A stretch of 64,000 bases of DNA from Planctomycetota bacterium (GTDB taxonomy: Bacteria; Planctomycetota; UBA1135; GCA-002748355): positions 31,051-95,050 of the forward strand of contig JALUUL010000070.1 in assembly GCA_027021385.1 (NCBI GenBank), written 5' to 3'. Shown here in pieces: positions 44,580 to 54,773 of this stretch. The position numbers and the translations under genes are program-made. The first letter of the stretch is position 1, and each line of letters opens with the position of its first letter. The notes below the pieces were generated by a model that had not been told where the DNA came from, ran no database searches, and saw only the letters and a program-made list of their open reading frames with translations.

Positions 44580-47098
44580 GGGACGGAGGGCGCCCGGAGA
44601 GGCTCTACGATCTCTTCGATCGGTTCCTGGACTCGAGGTTTCGGGGAGGAAGCTTCGAGGAGCGTGAACTCGAGGATCTGGATCCCGAAGAGGTTCGGGA
44701 GTTCCGATCCACGGCGCGGATCCTCGAGGACCTCTATCCCGAAGGTCCGGGGGGATCGGCGATCGCCGGATTCCGGATTCTCGGGGAGATCGGTCGCGGG
44801 GGGATGGGGACGGTCTACCTGGCCGAACAGGAAGGGCTCGGACGGAAAGTGGCCCTCAAGGTCCTGTCGCCGTCCCTGGCCCTTTCCAATCGGAGCCGGC
44901 AGAGGTTCCTGGCGGAGGCCCGCGCCCTGGCCCGCCTGAAGGATGAACACGTCGTTTCGATCCACGAGGTCTTCGAGGCAGGCGGGGTTCTCGCCTATGC
45001 GATGGAGTGGGTCGAGGGGAAGAGCCTCCGGCGGATCCTCGAGGGTTTCCGCAACCTAGGGCTCTCGGCGCGGGACGTGACCCTCGCGGACCTCGCCCGG
45101 GAACTCGGGATCGAGGAGAAGCGGCTCGAGGCGCGGACCCCTCTCCAGTTCTGGCTTCGCGTCGGGGTCTCGATCGCTCGGGCCCTGGAGAAGGTCCATG
45201 AGGCGGGGATCGTCCACCGGGACGTCAAACCCGGCAACATCCTGATCCGCCGGGACGGCCGGGCCCTCCTCGCGGATTTCGGTCTCGCCCGGACGGGGGA
45301 GGAGACCTTGAGCGGGTCCTCGGGATTCCTCGGCACTCCGGTCTACGCCGCCCCCGAGCAGCTTCGCGCGGATTCCCGGGAGGAGACCCGGATCGCCGGG
45401 GGAAAGGAGGGGGACCGCCGGGAAGGACGTGGGAAAAGGGTCGATTCCCGCGCGGACCTCTATTCCCTGGCCGTGACCCTCTTCGAGGTCGTGGCGGGTC
45501 GCCCGCCGTTCCGCGGGGCTTCCCCGGAGGCCGTTCTCCTGAAGATCCTGAACGGCAGGGGGGAGAGGCTGCGCCGCGTCGCTCCCCATCTGCCGCGGGA
45601 TCTCGAGACGGTTCTCGAGAAGGCGGGGAACCCGAACCCCGATGCCCGCTACCGGACCGCGGGGGAGTTTGCCGACGACCTGGAGAGGGTCCTGCATCTC
45701 GAACCGATCCGGGCGCGAAGACCCGGGATCCTCCGGAGAGGGCTTCGAGGGATCCGCCGGAACCGGCGAAGCTTCCTGGCGGCGGGTTGCGGCGCCTTGC
45801 TCGTGTTCGGAGCCTTCCAGGCCTGGAACTACAAGGAGGCGCGCGAGCGGAGGCGGGCCGCGACCTCGGCCGCGCTCCGCCATCGGGCCCACCTCGAGTT
45901 GCTGCGGCCCGAGGTGCGGAACGCGACCTGGCTCGATCTCTCCCGCGGCAAGGTCCGGGCCTCCGCCTTCGCGAAGGCGCAGGGTTTCCGACAAAGGGCG
46001 CTGGCCTTCTACGGAGAAGCCCTGGACCTTCACGACCGCCCGCGGGTCCGCCAGGAGCGGGATGCGCTCGACTTCGTCCTCCACCTCCCCGAGTATTCGG
46101 GCCGGCCGGTCGAGGCCGGGGAACTCCGGGAACGCTATCCCTCCCTCGGGGCGATCCATCCGATCGTCCTGCATACCCTGACCGGCGCGACCCGGGATCC
46201 CGTGGGGGAGGAGGACCCGAATCCTCGGTTCATGCCGGTCAGGCTCAACTTCGGGAGTCGAGAGGACGGGGGGAGGGCGGATCGGCTCGACAGGGCGCGG
46301 GTGTGGGGACTCCTGGGTTTCCTCGCCGGAGCCCGGAGGATCTGCGAGGACTCCTGGAAGGCGCTCGACCTCGTGGAATCCGACCTCCCGTTCCTGGACG
46401 TCGCCCTCGCCCAGATCTACCGGGACGACGGGCGTCCGGCCCTCGCTCTCCAGCGTATGCAGGCCGCGATCTCGAAGTTCCCGGATCTCGAATACCTGAA
46501 GTTGGACCTGGCCGGGATCGCGATCGAACTCGAGGACCGCAGGAAGGCCGAACAGGTCCTCGAGTCGCTGGGTTCGAGAGTCCGGAACGGCCTGCGGTGG
46601 AGGGTCCTGAAGGCTCGAACCCTCGCCCTTTCCGATCCCGGGGCCGCCTGGGAGGTCCTTTCCTCGTTCCGGGGCCCCATGGGCCGGGACCCGGAGGTCC
46701 GGTATGCGAGGGCGGAGATCGCCTTCCTTCTCGGAGATTCCGAAAGGACCGTGAAGGAGTGCCGTGCCCTCCTCGAAAACGAACCTCATGCGACGAAGGT
46801 CCGGCTGCTCCTGGCGAAGGCGGCCCTCGGGCTCGGCCTCGCGGACCTCTATCTGGACCAGGTCCGTTATGCGATCCGAATGAAGTTCGGACGTTTCCGC
46901 TCCCTCGGAGAGAGCCGGGACCTCCTGGACATCCTCCAGGTCGGGGGGCTCCGGAGGCTCTACGAGGCCGCGACGAAGCTGCGTTCCCGTCCCGGCAGCC
47001 GCGGCCTCGTCGGGGTTTCGGAGGCGTTCTGGAGGACGTGGTTCCCCGGGGCGACGAAGGAGGAACTCGAGGCGGAACTGCTCCGGGAAATCCGCTAG
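44576..47098 (+). CDS. Eukaryote-like Ser/Thr protein kinase with transmembrane helix and TPR-like C-terminus
   Basis: 840 residues. The kinase domain is about residues 64-385: glycine loop EIGRGGMGTVYLAE, Lys95 in VALKVL, HRD in IVHRDVKPGNILI, DFG in LLADFGLART, and APE in YAAPEQL. An insert of about 20 charged residues (after APEQLRADSREE) precedes the DLYSL helix. A membrane helix near 398-418 (FLAAGCGALLVFGAFQAW) is followed by an extracytoplasmic region of helical TPR-like repeats with alternating Leu/Ala helices (about 430-830). ATG overlaps the sigma factor stop. It likely phosphorylates the ECF factor in response to an envelope signal; this is inference from family knowledge. Confidence 0.92.
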   Translation: MRDGGRPERLYDLFDRFLDSRFRGGSFEERELEDLDPEEVREFRSTARILEDLYPEGPGGSAIAGFRILGEIGRGGMGTVYLAEQEGLGRKVALKVLSPSLALSNRSRQRFLAEARALARLKDEHVVSIHEVFEAGGVLAYAMEWVEGKSLRRILEGFRNLGLSARDVTLADLARELGIEEKRLEARTPLQFWLRVGVSIARALEKVHEAGIVHRDVKPGNILIRRDGRALLADFGLARTGEETLSGSSGFLGTPVYAAPEQLRADSREETRIAGGKEGDRREGRGKRVDSRADLYSLAVTLFEVVAGRPPFRGASPEAVLLKILNGRGERLRRVAPHLPRDLETVLEKAGNPNPDARYRTAGEFADDLERVLHLEPIRARRPGILRRGLRGIRRNRRSFLAAGCGALLVFGAFQAWNYKEARERRRAATSAALRHRAHLELLRPEVRNATWLDLSRGKVRASAFAKAQGFRQRALAFYGEALDLHDRPRVRQERDALDFVLHLPEYSGRPVEAGELRERYPSLGAIHPIVLHTLTGATRDPVGEEDPNPRFMPVRLNFGSREDGGRADRLDRARVWGLLGFLAGARRICEDSWKALDLVESDLPFLDVALAQIYRDDGRPALALQRMQAAISKFPDLEYLKLDLAGIAIELEDRRKAEQVLESLGSRVRNGLRWRVLKARTLALSDPGAAWEVLSSFRGPMGRDPEVRYARAEIAFLLGDSERTVKECRALLENEPHATKVRLLLAKAALGLGLADLYLDQVRYAIRMKFGRFRSLGESRDLLDILQVGGLRRLYEAATKLRSRPGSRGLVGVSEAFWRTWFPGATKEELEAELLREIR

Positions 47099-47180
47099 GC
47101 CCTTCGTCGCCCTGGAGGTCCGGAGTCGGGAGAATCCGAAAAATCTAGCCGTCCGGGGGGGAAACTCCTCCTAGGGAGAC

Positions 47181-48329
47181 ATGAGACTTCTCCCGATCCT
47201 TCCCGGATTCCTCCCCACGGCCCTTGGAGCCGTTCTCTCGGGGGGGGCGACGGCCTCCGTCCAGGCCGGCCAGACCCCCCGCCTGGATCCCGCGCAGTCC
47301 TCCTCCAAGGAGGCGGATCGGGTCCGGGAATACCGGAGGCGCTACGAGGAATACATGAAGAAGTCCTACATCGAACACGCGGGCTGGGTGTTCGATCTGG
47401 AGGAGGCGAGGACCCGGGCCCGGCGGGAGAAGAAACTGATCTTCGTCTACTTCACGCGATCCTACGCCCCGTGAGGGTTTTGCGAGATCCTGGAGCGCCG
47501 TGTGCTCTCCGAGAAAAGCTTCACCGACTTCTCCCGGCGTGTGGTCCCCTTCCTGCATGTCACGACGAAGATCCCCGGACGAAAGGGCGATGATCTCTTC
47601 CGCCGCCTGAACCCCTTCGGGGGCTTCCCGACCCTGGCCTTCATGGACGAGGAAGCGAGGATCCTCCTCCGCCTGCACCCCACGAAGAGGTCGATCGAGG
47701 GCTTCCGGGAAGGGCTCGCGCTCGCGACCCGCTTCGTCCGTCTTCGCGGCCTCGCGGCCTCGGATCCCGGGTCGGCCGAGGAATTCCTGATCCTCCGTCT
47801 GGAACTCCAACGGCTCGGCTTCGAGGAAGCCGTCGCGGAGGCCAAGAAGCTCCGTCTCGGTCCCGAGCGGCGGTCCCGATTCGAGGCCGCTCTGGTCGAG
47901 ACCCTGCGCCGCATGGAGGTGGGGAAGGCGAGGAGGGCGCTCGAGGGGATGAAGCTGTCGCCCGAGGCGGCCGCACGGGCGCGGGAGATCCTCCAGGATC
48001 TCGAGATCCGGAACGAGCTCGCGCCGCTTCGGAGGATGCGCCCGGGGGGAGGGGAGCCGCCCTACGAACTGGCCTATGCCCTTTTCAAGAAGGGGAAGGT
48101 CCCGAGCGGAAAACCTCACTTCGATTCCCTGTACTGGACCAGTCTCTCCAGGGCCGCTTTCCGGAAGGGAGACCTGGAGACCTTCGAAGCGGCCTTCGAA
48201 CATTTACGCCGAGCCTTCCGTTCGGATCGTTCCGGTTTCCTGGAAGGGCTCGAGACACAACTCGAGATCCTCCGGAAAAAACGAGGCAAGACCGACGGAG
48301 GCGCGGGCGGCGAACGAAACCCCGAATGA
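47181..48329 (+). CDS. Candidate selenoprotein: secreted thioredoxin-fold protein with in-frame TGA (U-G-F-C)
   Basis: Read through the TGA at 47472-47474 the frame gives 382 residues. A signal peptide (PILPGFLPTALGAVL...) is followed by a helical linker (residues about 40-80). The thioredoxin-fold core starts with KLIFVYFTRSYAP, then the recoded residue 98, then GFCEILE. The second redox residue is Cys101, so the motif is Sec-x-x-Cys in the position of CxxC. The thioredoxin cis-Pro is in GGFPTLAFMD near 150. HVTTKIPGRKGDD is a family block. The remaining 200 residues are helical. Coding character continues without frameshift on both sides of the TGA. If TGA is a true stop, this would be a broken pair (47181-47474 and 47502-48329). 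No SelABC genes are in the window. Confidence 0.75.
47492..47508 (+). promoter_or_regulatory. Bacterial SECIS-like hairpin after the in-frame TGA
   Basis: GGAGCGC pairs with GTGCTCT (seven pairs, two of them G-U) around the three-base loop CGT. The loop begins 24 bases after the TGA and has G as its second base. These values fall within the general rule for bacterial SECIS elements (short apical loop with an early G, about 16-37 bases from UGA). It is embedded in the coding sequence, as required. Confidence 0.55.
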
Positions 48330-48369
48330 TGACCCTGATTTCTTTCCTCAGTCTCGATCGGTGACCGAC

Positions 48370-49344
48370 ATGAAATCCACGATCCTTCTCACGGCAGGTC
48401 TTTTCCTGGGCGCGGCGCTCCACGCCCAGACGGCCCCCTGCTTCTCGTTGAACGCTTCGAACAACAACGCGACCCGCGTCTTCTCCGCCAAGAGCAGCGC
48501 GGGTCCGAACTCCTGGGCGCTCCGCTGGACGCCGAGCCAAGTTCTCGTCGCGCAGGCGATGACCATCTACACCCACAGCCGCTACCGCGACAACTTCCAT
48601 TCCCTGGAGATCTGGTCCGACGACTCCGCCAAGAAGGTCCCCCTCGCGCGGATCGGAGGAGGGACCTGGGTCATGCCCAAGGGCACGCCGTCGGGATGGT
48701 ACGGCACGAACTTCGATCGTCCGATCGTCTTGAACAAGGGGCGGACCTACTGGCTCGTATGGGTCGAAGGGGGCTGGAGCGGGATCCCCAGCGATTTCAG
48801 CAGCATCAAGACCCTCCCATTGATGCGGAGGGTCGGGAACGGAGCCTGGCAGGCCTCCTCCCAGGCCTGGGGGTTCAAGTTCCGTCTCTTCTGCTCCCTT
48901 CTCGATCAGAAGACCGTGTCTCCGATCGGAAAGAGCTGCAGCGGCTCCACGAAGGCGAAGCCGACGACCTTCACGACCCAGCCCCCGTCGATCGGGAACA
49001 CGCGGTTCCGGATCGAGGGGACGGGAGTCCCGAGCGGGGCCGTGTCGTTCCTGATCCTCGGGGGCAAGAAGAACTTCCAGCCGGTCTCGCTCGGGACCGC
49101 GGCGCCCGGATGCTGGTTGAACACCGACCTCGTCCTGCTCCTTCTCGGAAAGAGCGGCACCGGGAACCAGCAGGCGAACCTTAGGGTCGGCGCCGCGAAT
49201 CACGTGTTCTTCCCCCTGCCGGTCCCCGCCGATCGCAATCTCGTCGGGGCCTACCTCGGCGTCCAGATCGCGGTGCACGACGTGAAGTCCAAGAACCCCC
49301 TTCCGATCGTCTTCACGAACGGCCTGAGGATCACCCTGTTCTGA
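48370..49344 (+). CDS. Secreted protein with lineage-specific C-terminal extracellular domain
   Basis: 324 residues. The signal peptide is MKSTILLTAGLFLGAALHAQ. The N-terminal domain is rich in Ser/Trp/Tyr (GPNSWALRWTPSQVLVAQAM; TIYTHSRYRDNFHSLEIW) and looks like a beta-sandwich. After Cys-containing spacers, a C-terminal domain (about 205-324) has the pattern P-x-IG ... FLILGG ... GCWLNTD ... VQIAV ... TNGLRI. That pattern also occurs in the M28 peptidase and the FG-GAP protein here. No catalytic motif seen. The GTG at 48361 is an alternative start. Confidence 0.78.
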   Translation: MKSTILLTAGLFLGAALHAQTAPCFSLNASNNNATRVFSAKSSAGPNSWALRWTPSQVLVAQAMTIYTHSRYRDNFHSLEIWSDDSAKKVPLARIGGGTWVMPKGTPSGWYGTNFDRPIVLNKGRTYWLVWVEGGWSGIPSDFSSIKTLPLMRRVGNGAWQASSQAWGFKFRLFCSLLDQKTVSPIGKSCSGSTKAKPTTFTTQPPSIGNTRFRIEGTGVPSGAVSFLILGGKKNFQPVSLGTAAPGCWLNTDLVLLLLGKSGTGNQQANLRVGAANHVFFPLPVPADRNLVGAYLGVQIAVHDVKSKNPLPIVFTNGLRITLF

Positions 49345-49452
49345 AAGCGGAGGGGGGAGAGGGTTGCAGGATTCTTACCTCCGGCCCGGCCGCTCGGGTT
49401 CCGGGGTCCGTAGACTCGAGGGAGCCCCCTTCCCCTCCTCCCCCCCTCCTCG

Positions 49453-51660
49453 ATGCGCCGATTCCTTCCTCTGCTTCTGTTCGCCCTGCCGTTCTCGGCG
49501 GCGGAGTCCCCCGCCCAGAGGCCGCACCGGGATCTCGTCTGGAACCTGCCCCCTTGGATCCTCGCCGATCCCTCGCGCCGCACCGATCCCCTCCTCGAGA
49601 AGGGATACCTCGACGTCCTCCACTATGACGGCTGGAACGGGAATCCCGTGGATCCCACGGGAACGCGGGATTCGACCCTCGCGATCCAAAAGGCGATCGA
49701 GGACGCGAGGGTCCACACCCTCGTACTCCTCTTCCCGCCGGGAACCTATCTGGTCTCGAACACCCTGAGCGCCGGACAGCGGGCGATTTCCTATCAGGGG
49801 AAGCTTCGCGGAACCTTCACGGTCAACACGGTCCTCATGGGCAAGCCCGGCGCGCCGCGGCCGGTATTGAAGCTGCGGGATTCCGCCCCAGGATTCGGAA
49901 AGGCGGCGGTCCTGAAACCCCTCGTGCATCTCTGGGCGGAGGATCCGAACAACCCCGTCAAGGGCGCCCCCCGCCCGAACGAGGGGAACGCGTCGGGATT
50001 CAACCAGGTGTTCCGGGGGATCGACCTGGATCTCGGGAAGGGCAATCCCGGGGCCGTCGGGATCTTCTTCGCCGCCGCCGAGGGCTCCGTGCTGGAGGAC
50101 GTGACGATCCGGGCGGCGGGGGCCGCGATCGGGGTCATGGGCCTTCCCGGACGGGGGATGACGACGCGGAACCTGCGGGTCGTGGGCGGAAGGATCGGCA
50201 TCCGCGCCTACACGACCCCTTCTCCGGTCCTGATCGGGATCCGGCTGGAGTTCCAGGAGCAGGCGGCCCTGGAACTGGGCACCTGGACCCCGGTGACGAT
50301 GATCGGTTTCTCGATCGTCAAGAACAAGGGACCCGCCGTCACCCTGCCGGCCTCCAACACCGCGAACGCGGGGCATCTCGCCCTTCTCGACGGTTCGATC
50401 CGCCTGATCGGGGGCGGGCCCGCGATCGATGACCGCGCCGACCGGAATCTCTACCTCGAGAACGTCTACTTCCAGGGGGCTTCCCCTCTCGTGCTCCGAA
50501 AGTCCGGCGAGCCCTTACCCTCGGCCGGAACGGGCTGGAACCGCGTCCCCCGATTCGTGAACAGCTCGCGTCTCGTCCTGCGCGGGCACCGCTTCGCCCG
50601 CCTGGAGGAGCACGACTCGATCCCGCCCCTGGACGAACCGTATCCGGCTCCTCCGCCCTCGGATCTGATCAGCCGCCACCTCCCTCCGCCCCTGCCGGAC
50701 CCGTTCCGGGAGGCGGTCGACGTCCGGTCCCTCGGGGCGGCCGGGGACGGAACGACCGACGACACCGCGGCGATCCAGGCCGCGATCGATTCCCATCCCG
50801 TCATCTTCCTTCCGAAGGGGGACTACGTCGTCAGCAAGACCCTCGTCCTCCATCCGGAGACGGTCCTCTTCGGGATCGCGAAGAACCTGGCCCGGCTCCA
50901 GGTCGCCCCGGGCTGGAGGCCGGTCCGGGAGACCCCGATCCTCCTGACCGACGAGGCCCCCGACGGCCGCACGATGCTCGCGGACCTCCGCGTCGAGTAC
51001 CCGCTCGACCAGCCGGCCTACGACTACTTCAACGTGTTGACCTGGAGGGCCGGCCGGGCCTCCGTCGTCCGGGACATCCAAGACGGTTTTCAGACCTGGA
51101 CGCGGTCCTCCGGCACGAACCCCCATGCGCTCTATCGCGTGCAGGGCGGCGGCGGCGGGCGCTGGTACGGCTGGCATTCTTCCAGGTTCCTCAGGAACCG
51201 GCACGCCGGTTTCCGGATCCTCGTCGTCGAGGGGACGAAGGAACCCCTGACCTTCTACGGCTTCGAGCCCCAGGACTCCTTCTTCGGCCGGAAGAACCCC
51301 CAGGGGCTGCTCGCGACTCCGTTCAACGAGATCCGGAACGCGCGCAACGTGCGGATCCTCGGCTCCAAGTCGGAGAGCGCCCAGGCCTATCTTGCCATCC
51401 TGGGATCCGCCAACGTCTTCTTCCTGGGGCATGGAGGACACGCCCAGACGAAGAGCGGGGCGGCGTTGTTCGAGGTCGACCAAACGAGTCGCAACGTCCT
51501 GCTTTGGGCCCTCGGGCTCAGCGAGGCTTCCTATCCTTATGTGACCGGCAGCGACACCCTCAGGGTCCATACCCGGTCGAAGGGGATCCTGCGGGTGGGC
51601 GCCAACGACCTCGTCGGGTTCTATATCCGGGGCGTCCCGGACTCCTCCGCCTGGCGCTGA
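49453..51660 (+). CDS. Secreted pectate-lyase-3/GH55-type right-handed beta-helix protein
   Basis: 735 residues. The signal peptide [19 protein letters not shown] ends near AQ. Two pectate_lyase_3 segments: [17 protein letters not shown] and [14 protein letters not shown] near residues 70-100, and [20 protein letters not shown] with [17 protein letters not shown] near 420-460. Two parallel beta-helices of this kind occur in GH55 glucanases and phage-type depolymerases. The substrate is not evident. It suggests polysaccharide degradation outside the cell together with the two SASA esterases. Confidence 0.85.
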   Translation: MRRFLPLLLFALPFSAAESPAQRPHRDLVWNLPPWILADPSRRTDPLLEKGYLDVLHYDGWNGNPVDPTGTRDSTLAIQKAIEDARVHTLVLLFPPGTYLVSNTLSAGQRAISYQGKLRGTFTVNTVLMGKPGAPRPVLKLRDSAPGFGKAAVLKPLVHLWAEDPNNPVKGAPRPNEGNASGFNQVFRGIDLDLGKGNPGAVGIFFAAAEGSVLEDVTIRAAGAAIGVMGLPGRGMTTRNLRVVGGRIGIRAYTTPSPVLIGIRLEFQEQAALELGTWTPVTMIGFSIVKNKGPAVTLPASNTANAGHLALLDGSIRLIGGGPAIDDRADRNLYLENVYFQGASPLVLRKSGEPLPSAGTGWNRVPRFVNSSRLVLRGHRFARLEEHDSIPPLDEPYPAPPPSDLISRHLPPPLPDPFREAVDVRSLGAAGDGTTDDTAAIQAAIDSHPVIFLPKGDYVVSKTLVLHPETVLFGIAKNLARLQVAPGWRPVRETPILLTDEAPDGRTMLADLRVEYPLDQPAYDYFNVLTWRAGRASVVRDIQDGFQTWTRSSGTNPHALYRVQGGGGGRWYGWHSSRFLRNRHAGFRILVVEGTKEPLTFYGFEPQDSFFGRKNPQGLLATPFNEIRNARNVRILGSKSESAQAYLAILGSANVFFLGHGGHAQTKSGAALFEVDQTSRNVLLWALGLSEASYPYVTGSDTLRVHTRSKGILRVGANDLVGFYIRGVPDSSAWR

Positions 51661-51740
51661 CCGGATTCGGGACGCGGCCCCCTTCGCTCCGGGAGATCCG
51701 CGCTTCCTCGGGGAAGGCCCGCGCGCTATGCATGGATTCC

Positions 51741-51745
51741 GGAGG
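51741..51745 (+). promoter_or_regulatory. Shine-Dalgarno GGAGG that fixes the glyA start
   Basis: GGAGG with a 6-base spacer to the ATG at 51752. It favours this start over the upstream in-frame ATG at 51728. Confidence 0.7.
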
Positions 51746-51751
51746 ATACAG

Positions 51752-52978
51752 ATGGGAACCAAGCAGCTCGAAACCGTAGACCCGGAAGTCGCCGGACTCT
51801 GCCGGCGGGAGGCAGAACGCCAGGCTTCATGCCTGACGCTGATCGCCTCGGAGAATCACAGTTCGCCCGCCGTCCGCGAGGCCGTCGCCTCGCTCCTCAC
51901 GGACAAGTACGCCGAGGGGTATCCCGGAAGGCGCTACTACGGGGGGTGCGAGGTCGGGGACGAGGTCGAGCGTCTCGCGCGGAACCGGGCGAAGGAGCTC
52001 TTCGGGGCCGAGACCGCCAACGTGCAGCCCCATTCCGGTACACAGGCGAACCTCGCCGCCTACCTCGCGGTCATGGAGCCCGGCGACTGCCTGCTCGGCA
52101 TGTCGTTGAACGCCGGCGGACATCTCTCGCACGGCTACGAGCGCAACCACACCGGACGGCTGTTCCGGGCCGTCCATTACGGCCTCGACGAGTCGACAGG
52201 CCGGATCGACTACGGGGAGGTCGAGCGGCTCGCGAAGGAACACCGGCCGAAGGTCCTCGTCGGGGGAGGTTCCTCCTATCCCCGCCTGATCGACTGGGAG
52301 CGGCTCCGGGCGATCGCCGACGAGGTCGGCGCCTACCTGATGGCCGACATCGCCCATCCCGCGGGCCTGATCGCCGGGAAGGCCCTTCCGAGTCCGGTCG
52401 GAATCGCTGATCTCGTGACGATGACGACCCACAAGACCCTGAGGGGGCCGAGGGGGGGCATGATCCTGTCGAACAAGACCCTCGTGAAGAAGGTCAATTC
52501 CTCGGTGTTCCCCGGCGGGCAGGGGGGGCCCTTCCTGCATGCGATCGCCGGCAAGGCGGTCGCCTTCGGCGAGGCCCTGCGCCCCGAGTTCCGGGACTAT
52601 GCGGCCCGGGTCGTCTCGAATGCCTGCCGGCTCGGGACCGAGTTGGAGGCCCGGGGCTACGATCTCGTGACCGGGGGGACGGACACCCACTGCCTGCTCG
52701 TCGACCTCCGGCCGAAGGACCTTTCCGGGAAGGAAGCGGAGAGCCGGTTGCTCGAGGTCGGGATCGTCGTCAACAAGAACCTGATCCCCGGGGATCCGAG
52801 GCCCGCGATGGAGACGAGCGGACTCAGGCTGGGCACGCCGGCCGTCACGACCCGGGGCATGAAGGAAGGGGAGATGGCGGTCCTCGCCGACCTGATCGAC
52901 CGCACGCTGACCGGGGAGGACCGGGAAGGCGTCGCGGCCAGGGTCCGGGAACTGGCCGAGGCCTTCCCCCTGCCTTGA
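51752..52978 (+). CDS. glyA: Serine hydroxymethyltransferase
   Basis: 408 residues. This PLP enzyme interconverts serine and glycine, making methylene-tetrahydrofolate. The N-terminus has [14 protein letters not shown], then [47 protein letters not shown] and the PLP-lysine motif [17 protein letters not shown], all diagnostic. The C-terminus has [15 protein letters not shown]. The length is standard. It stands between unrelated genes and is probably transcribed alone. Confidence 0.98.
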   Translation: MGTKQLETVDPEVAGLCRREAERQASCLTLIASENHSSPAVREAVASLLTDKYAEGYPGRRYYGGCEVGDEVERLARNRAKELFGAETANVQPHSGTQANLAAYLAVMEPGDCLLGMSLNAGGHLSHGYERNHTGRLFRAVHYGLDESTGRIDYGEVERLAKEHRPKVLVGGGSSYPRLIDWERLRAIADEVGAYLMADIAHPAGLIAGKALPSPVGIADLVTMTTHKTLRGPRGGMILSNKTLVKKVNSSVFPGGQGGPFLHAIAGKAVAFGEALRPEFRDYAARVVSNACRLGTELEARGYDLVTGGTDTHCLLVDLRPKDLSGKEAESRLLEVGIVVNKNLIPGDPRPAMETSGLRLGTPAVTTRGMKEGEMAVLADLIDRTLTGEDREGVAARVRELAEAFPLP

Positions 52979-53038
52979 GGGCCGCCCGGGCGGGATTTCG
53001 GATCCAGGGGGCCGGCGGGCCCTGCCGAAGAAGGCCCC

Positions 53039-54139
53039 ATGGCATGGACCTTCTTCCTGATGCTCCTGGCCGGGAGTCCCCAGGTCGTATTCCAATCCGG
53101 AATCCTCCCCGAGCGGGGGCGCATCGCGGCCAAGGATCTCGCGCTCGGCCCCGAGGATTCCGAGGACCCGAGGGCCTCCGAGGAGAAGCATGCGGGGAGG
53201 GATTCGGAAGGGGGGGCCTTCCGGGTCGTCGCGGGGCCCGGGGGGGTCGAGGTCTTCGGGCCCCGAGGGGCGAGGCTCAGGCTCGACGAGATCGGGCGCG
53301 TCCTCGCGGAAGGGCGGGCCCTGACCCGGCCCGCCGCGCGTTCGAGCCTCGGCCTTCCGGACGGTTCCCTGATCCACCTTCGCGCCGGCTCGTCCCGCCG
53401 GGGAATCCGGGAGGCCTGGCTCCAGAAGGGTGCGGAACTCAGGCGTCTCTATCCGAACGAGCGGGGGCGGGGCTTCCGCGCCTCGGATTGGCGGGGGCCG
53501 CGCACCTACTGGCTTCTCGGGGGGCGCGCGCTCTTCGCCCTTTCCTCCTTCGGCCCCTTCCTCGTCGCGCGCCCCCTCGCGCGGCGCGGCGTGGAGGTCG
53601 AAGCGAAGGTCCTGTTCCTCGCGGACCTGGCCCGCCGGGCCGTCCATGAACTCAGGCTCCGGACGAACTCACGGAGCATCCAGCATCCCCTGGCCTACAA
53701 GCAGGCGAGCGTGCTCGAGGCCCGCTTCTTCGCCTGGTACCCGCCCGGTCTTCCCAAGCGCCTCCTCTGCCCGGTCGCCGAGGACCAGGGCCTTCTCCTC
53801 CCCGCGGGGGACCGCGCTCGTTGGGTCTTCCGCGCGGCCGGGCCGATTCCCCGCCGGGGGCTCTGGACACCGCTGCTCAGCCTCCACCCGGGGCCCGAGG
53901 CCCCGCCCGCGCTCGAGTTCCGGCTGGGGCCCCGGCGGGCGAGCCTGGTCCGCGTCCTTCCACCGACTCTCCAGCAACGATCCAGGACCTTCGGGCGCGG
54001 GGTCGATCTCGACGCGCTCGCCGCGAAGCGCCTCCCCTGGCCCGGTCCGCTCGATGGTCCGCGACAGCACGAGCGCGCCCTCGACCTCCTCCGTCCTCTG
54101 GTCGCCGGCGGTCCGCCCGCGGCAACCCCGGGGCGCTAG
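53039..54139 (+). CDS. Hypothetical exported protein with FecR-like segment
   Basis: 366 residues beginning with a weak signal-like helix (MAWTFFLMLLAG). Residues about 60-130 resemble a FecR-type beta domain (GRVLAEGRALTRPAARSSLGLPDGSLIHLRAGS). The rest is Arg- and Pro-rich with LLGGRALFALSSFGPFLVARPL. No further family recognised. FecR-like domains in this phylum often sit at surfaces or next to ECF systems. Coding is supported by GC-rich third positions and a stop shortly before the next gene. Confidence 0.6.
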   Translation: MAWTFFLMLLAGSPQVVFQSGILPERGRIAAKDLALGPEDSEDPRASEEKHAGRDSEGGAFRVVAGPGGVEVFGPRGARLRLDEIGRVLAEGRALTRPAARSSLGLPDGSLIHLRAGSSRRGIREAWLQKGAELRRLYPNERGRGFRASDWRGPRTYWLLGGRALFALSSFGPFLVARPLARRGVEVEAKVLFLADLARRAVHELRLRTNSRSIQHPLAYKQASVLEARFFAWYPPGLPKRLLCPVAEDQGLLLPAGDRARWVFRAAGPIPRRGLWTPLLSLHPGPEAPPALEFRLGPRRASLVRVLPPTLQQRSRTFGRGVDLDALAAKRLPWPGPLDGPRQHERALDLLRPLVAGGPPAATPGR

Positions 54140-54296
54140 GGGCCCGAATCGCTCCTTCCCGGTTCCTTCGAAGAGGTCGAGCCCGCATCATGGACCCCTC
54201 CCCGGGGTACACAATCGGGGGTTCTCGGGGATCGAGCCCGAGGAGCGGGCGACCGGCCGGGCGGAGACCCGGGTTCGAAGGAGAAGGAGTGAGGGA

Positions 54297-54773
54297 ATGG
54301 AGGGAGGATCCGGGCGGGAGCCTGGGCGCGCCGACCGATGGGAGGAGCTGTCCCGGATCCTGAGCGGGGTGCGGAAGCTCCCGCTCCCCGAGAAGACCCA
54401 TTTCTATGGGGGAGTCGTCTACCTCTGCGGCACCCTCCTTCCCTGGGACGTCCTGGCCGGCGCTCCGGCCCTGGAAGTCGGCGGATGGAGCTATGGCGTC
54501 GGAACCGATCTCGCCCATTTCCTCGTCCTGGGCGGTCTCCTCCTGCAGGGCTTCCACCTCGCCGGCAAGGGACCCGGCCTCGACCGGGGGGTCTTGGGAA
54601 TCTACCGTTTCGCCTACCTCTGGGTCCTGCTCGTCGTCACGATGCGGGTCCTCGCCCAGTTCCAGGGAGGCCTCGGTCTCTGGCTGACCTTCCTCGGAGC
54701 GGGCGTTCAGGCCTGGGCCCTCTACCGCCTCTGCAAGGACGCGGGCCTCCTGCCGGGGGGTGGCCCCTCCTGA
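54297..54773 (+). CDS. Small four-helix membrane protein
   Basis: 158 residues. A charged N-terminus (about 35 residues) is followed by helices around YGGVVYLCGTLLPW, LAHFLVLGGLLLQGF, IYRFAYLWVLLVVTMRVL and LWLTFLGAGVQAWALY. No family recognised. SD AAGGAG with a 7-base spacer supports the ATG at 54297. Its function is unknown. Confidence 0.65.
   Translation: MEGGSGREPGRADRWEELSRILSGVRKLPLPEKTHFYGGVVYLCGTLLPWDVLAGAPALEVGGWSYGVGTDLAHFLVLGGLLLQGFHLAGKGPGLDRGVLGIYRFAYLWVLLVVTMRVLAQFQGGLGLWLTFLGAGVQAWALYRLCKDAGLLPGGGPS

Noticed and set aside
47472..47474. Pseudogene explanation for the TGA in the thioredoxin-fold gene
   Set aside because: Both halves keep coding character in one frame, the TGA sits at the exact first redox position, and a SECIS-like hairpin follows. 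I kept the selenoprotein reading, with the pseudogene as the stated alternative.
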